Assembly (NCBI GenBank): GCA_902495945.1
Contig: CABUZD010000014.1
Coordinates: forward strand, 1-23,432
DNA: 23,432 nucleotides
Source: an uncultured Collinsella sp.
GTDB taxonomy: Bacteria; Actinomycetota; Coriobacteriia; Coriobacteriales; Coriobacteriaceae
Direction of reading: 5' to 3'
The notes beneath the pieces were generated by a model, which saw only the letters and a program-made list of their open reading frames with translations, was not told the DNA's origin and did no database searches. Within the stretch, counting starts at the first letter, position 1. Each line of letters begins with the position of its first letter. Shown here one piece after another: positions 20,717 through 23,432 of the stretch. The translations under genes were made by a program, and so were the position numbers.

Positions 20717-23432
20717 GTGGCAGACGATATCAACAACAACGAGGGTATGGACGAGGCCGGCGATGCCGGTATGCCCGATGATCTGAAGCGCCTGCTTGCC
20801 CGTGCTGAGCAGGGCGAGGACGGCGACCCGGACGCCTATAACCCCGATGCCGATGATGATGAGGAAGAAGACGACGCCGAGCTCGAGGAGAGCTTTGGCG
20901 AAGTCGACCGTGGCGCCTCGGCCGGCGAGGATATCAACGGCGGTCAGCTCCAGATTTCGGAGTTCGGTCGCGAGATGAAGCAGTCGTTTATCGAGTATTC
21001 GATGTCGGTTATCACGGCGCGCGCCCTGCCGGACGTGCGCGACGGCTTAAAGCCGGTGCACCGCCGCATCCTGTATGCGATGAACGAGAGCGGCATCTAC
21101 CCCAACCGCCCACATAAGAAGTCGGCCTGGACGGTCGGCGAAGTTATCGGTAAGTACCACCCGCATGGCGACTTCGCGGTCTATGAAGCCATGGTCCGCC
21201 TGGCGCAGTGGTTCTCCATGCGCACGCCGCTCATTGACGGTCACGGTAACTTCGGCAACATCGACGGCGACGGCGCGGCGGCCATGCGTTACACCGAGAG
21301 CCGTCTGGCAAAGCCCGCCATGGAACTGCTGCGTGACTTGCAGAAGGATACCGTCGACTGGCAACCCAACTACGACGAATCGCTCGCCGAGCCCGTGGCG
21401 CTGCCCGCGCGCTTCCCCAACCTGCTGGTCAACGGCAGCCAGGGCATCGCCGTCGGCATGGCCACCAACATCGCCCCGCATAACCTCACCGAGGCGATCG
21501 AGGCCACCTGCTACCTGATCGACAACCCCGACGCCACCGTCGACGAGCTCATGCAGATCATGCCCGGTCCGGACTTCCCCACCGGCGCCATCATCATGGG
21601 CAGCGCCGGCATTAAGCAGAGCTACGAGACCGGCCGCGGCTCCATTACCGTGCGTGCCAAGGCACACGTGGAGTCCACCAAGACCGGCCGCAGCCGCCTG
21701 GTCTTTACCGAGATTCCCTACATGGTCAACAAGGGCACCCTGCAGGAGAAGATCGCCCAGCTCGTCAACGACAAGCGCATCGAGGGCATCTCGGATATGC
21801 GCGATGAATCCAACCAGAAGGGTATCCGTCTGGTCATCGAGCTCAAGAAGGGCGTCATTCCGCAGGTCGTGCTCAACAATCTGTATAAGTACACCTCGCT
21901 GCAGACGACCTTTGGCGCCAACAACCTGGCGCTCGTCAACGGCGTTCCCAAATGCCTGAGCCTGCGCGAGATGCTGCAGCACTACATCGACCACCAGGTC
22001 GACGTCGTCACTCGCCGCACCCGCTTCGACCTTAAGAAGGCCCAGGCCCGCGCGCATATCCTCGAGGGCTATCTGATGGCCCTTGACCATATCGACGAGG
22101 TCATTAGCATTATCCGCTCCTCGCAGACCGACTCCGAGGCCAGCAGCCGCCTGATCGAGCGCTTTGGCTTTACGCCCGAGCAGACCACGGCCATTCTCGA
22201 GATGAAGTTGCGCCGCCTGACCGGCCTGGAGCGCGACAAAATTCAGGAAGGGCTGGACGGTCTGCGCCGCGCCATCGCCTACTACGAGGACCTGCTGGCG
22301 CACGAGGAGAAGATCCTGGGCGTCATCAAGGAAGAGATGCGCGAGATCTCCAAGAAGTTCGGCGATAAGCGCCGCACCGAGATCAGCCAGGTTGAGAAGG
22401 ACCTGGATGTCGAGGACCTCATCGCCGACGAGGATATGGTCGTGACCATCACCCACACCGGCTACGTTAAACGCATCCCGGTGGCTGCCTACCGTGCCCA
22501 GAAGCGCGGCGGCAAGGGCGTGTCGGGCGTCAACCTCAAAGAGGACGATGTTATCGACGAGATGTTCATCGCGTCCACGCACGAGTACGTGCTGTTCTTC
22601 TCGAGCAAGGGCAAGGTCTATCGCCTGAAGGTGCACGAGCTGCCGGTGGGTACGCGCCAGGCGCGCGGTACCGCGATCGTCAACCTGCTGCCCTTTGAGG
22701 AGGGCGAGAAGATCGCGAGCGTCATCAGCTGCCGCGAGTTCCCGGCCGACGAGTACCTGATGTTTGCCACCAAGAGCGGCATGGTCAAGAAGACCGTGAT
22801 GAGCGCATATGATCGCAGCCGTCGCGACGGCCTGATCGCTATCAACCTGCGTGACGACGACGCGCTGTTGAACGTGCGCCGCGTGCGCGAGGGCGACAAG
22901 ATTATCCTGGCCACCACCGCGGGCAAGGCGATCATGTTCTCCGAGGAGCAGGTGCGCGCCACCGGCCGCGATACCAGCGGCGTTCGCGGTATCGGTATGA
23001 AGGACGGCGTGAGCGTTCTGGGCATGGAAGTCACTAACGGCAACGGTGATCTGTTCGTCATCACCGAGCGCGGCTACGGCAAGCGCACGCCGGTTGCGGA
23101 CTACCCGGAGCAGAATCGCGGCGGCCAGGGCGTCTACACCATCCAAATGACCGAGCGTAAGGGTAACCTCGCGGCCATGAAGACGGTGGGCCCGCAGCAC
23201 GAGCTGTTCATCGTGACGGAGGGCGCGACGGTCATTCGCGTCAAGACCGACGAGATCAGCCAGACTGGCCGCGCCACCCAGGGCGTCAAGATGATGACCG
23301 TCGACGACAACGACCGCATCTGCGCCGTAGCCCGCATGACGGCCGCCAAGGAGAAGCCCGAAGGTGAAGCCACAGAAGACGGCTCTGCCCCCGAAGAAAA
23401 CACTGTCGATTTGGGCCACGGCAACGACAACG
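20717..23432 (+). CDS. gyrA: DNA gyrase subunit A (3' end outside window), with acidic N-terminal extension and Phe at the quinolone position
   Basis: 905 codons are seen with no stop before the window ends, so the C-terminus is cut. Start is GTG 20717 with GAGGAGG upstream. The first ~70 residues are an extra, strongly acidic segment (PDADDDEEEDDAELEESFGE) before the usual core QSFIEYSMSVITARALPDVR. The catalytic tyrosine is in AAMRYTESRL (Tyr192, equal to E. coli Tyr122). The quinolone region reads HPHGDFAVYEAMV: Phe153 stands where E. coli has Ser83 and Glu157 where it has Asp87. The GyrA box QKRGGKGVSG identifies gyrase, not ParC, followed by beta-pinwheel repeats. The last residues seen are acidic again (PEGEATEDGSAPEEN). 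Confidence 0.97.
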   Translation, partial: MADDINNNEGMDEAGDAGMPDDLKRLLARAEQGEDGDPDAYNPDADDDEEEDDAELEESFGEVDRGASAGEDINGGQLQISEFGREMKQSFIEYSMSVITARALPDVRDGLKPVHRRILYAMNESGIYPNRPHKKSAWTVGEVIGKYHPHGDFAVYEAMVRLAQWFSMRTPLIDGHGNFGNIDGDGAAAMRYTESRLAKPAMELLRDLQKDTVDWQPNYDESLAEPVALPARFPNLLVNGSQGIAVGMATNIAPHNLTEAIEATCYLIDNPDATVDELMQIMPGPDFPTGAIIMGSAGIKQSYETGRGSITVRAKAHVESTKTGRSRLVFTEIPYMVNKGTLQEKIAQLVNDKRIEGISDMRDESNQKGIRLVIELKKGVIPQVVLNNLYKYTSLQTTFGANNLALVNGVPKCLSLREMLQHYIDHQVDVVTRRTRFDLKKAQARAHILEGYLMALDHIDEVISIIRSSQTDSEASSRLIERFGFTPEQTTAILEMKLRRLTGLERDKIQEGLDGLRRAIAYYEDLLAHEEKILGVIKEEMREISKKFGDKRRTEISQVEKDLDVEDLIADEDMVVTITHTGYVKRIPVAAYRAQKRGGKGVSGVNLKEDDVIDEMFIASTHEYVLFFSSKGKVYRLKVHELPVGTRQARGTAIVNLLPFEEGEKIASVISCREFPADEYLMFATKSGMVKKTVMSAYDRSRRDGLIAINLRDDDALLNVRRVREGDKIILATTAGKAIMFSEEQVRATGRDTSGVRGIGMKDGVSVLGMEVTNGNGDLFVITERGYGKRTPVADYPEQNRGGQGVYTIQMTERKGNLAAMKTVGPQHELFIVTEGATVIRVKTDEISQTGRATQGVKMMTVDDNDRICAVARMTAAKEKPEGEATEDGSAPEENTVDLGHGNDN

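Noticed and set aside
21047..23419. A 790-codon open frame on the minus strand across gyrA
   Set aside because: Same mirror effect opposite gyrA; no ribosome-binding site or recognisable motif.
23398..23432. Truncated gyrA as a pseudogene
   Set aside because: The frame is open to the last base; the missing stop is the window edge.

Overview
The window is a chromosomal replication-origin neighbourhood from a moderately GC-rich Gram-positive bacterium. The most likely host is a member of the Coriobacteriia (Collinsella-like). That assignment rests on gene order and protein style (actinobacterial recF-DUF721-gyrB-gyrA order, strongly divergent DnaA, tandem WYL regulators), not on any 16S sequence. 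No tRNA, rRNA, CRISPR array or insertion sequence was seen.

Layout. At the left edge two tandem WYL-domain regulators (the first cut by the window edge) run into a convergent ddl-dinG pair: D-Ala-D-Ala ligase and a DnaQ-exonuclease/DinG-helicase fusion. rlmN is divergent from ddl. Next, on the minus strand, is the segregation module rsmG-parA-parB plus a small membrane protein gene, with three perfect parS sites spaced exactly 39 bp apart between parA and rsmG. Upstream of it is the classic rpmH-rnpA-yidD-yidC-khpB(jag) operon, with a good promoter and a strong intrinsic terminator. To the right of rpmH the genes switch to the plus strand: an unusual GHKL ATPase / Q-P-Y-M-rich linker / winged-helix protein, then dnaA, dnaN, recF, a DUF721 (DciA-like) gene, a terminator, gyrB and gyrA (cut by the right edge).

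Origin. Canonical TTATCCACA boxes were not seen. Instead a recurrent element with core TTTTCAACA (extended AGTTTTCAACAG) lies upstream of the GHKL gene, inside that gene and just after dnaA. The dnaA-dnaN gap also has a box-like sequence, a 12-nt spacer, five in-phase DnaA-trio triplets and an AT-rich tract, which is the layout of a basal unwinding system. DnaA itself has changes in its base-contacting motif (GNRNHSTV where GGRDHTTV is usual), fitting an altered box.

Most interesting item. The GHKL-linker-wHTH gene sits inside the bipartite origin, 15 nt upstream of dnaA and apparently in its operon. It has the parts for nucleotide-dependent DNA binding plus a prion-like low-complexity linker, so it is a candidate undescribed regulator of replication initiation or origin organisation. 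A second practical point is that GyrA has Phe at the position of E. coli Ser83, a known quinolone-resistance substitution.
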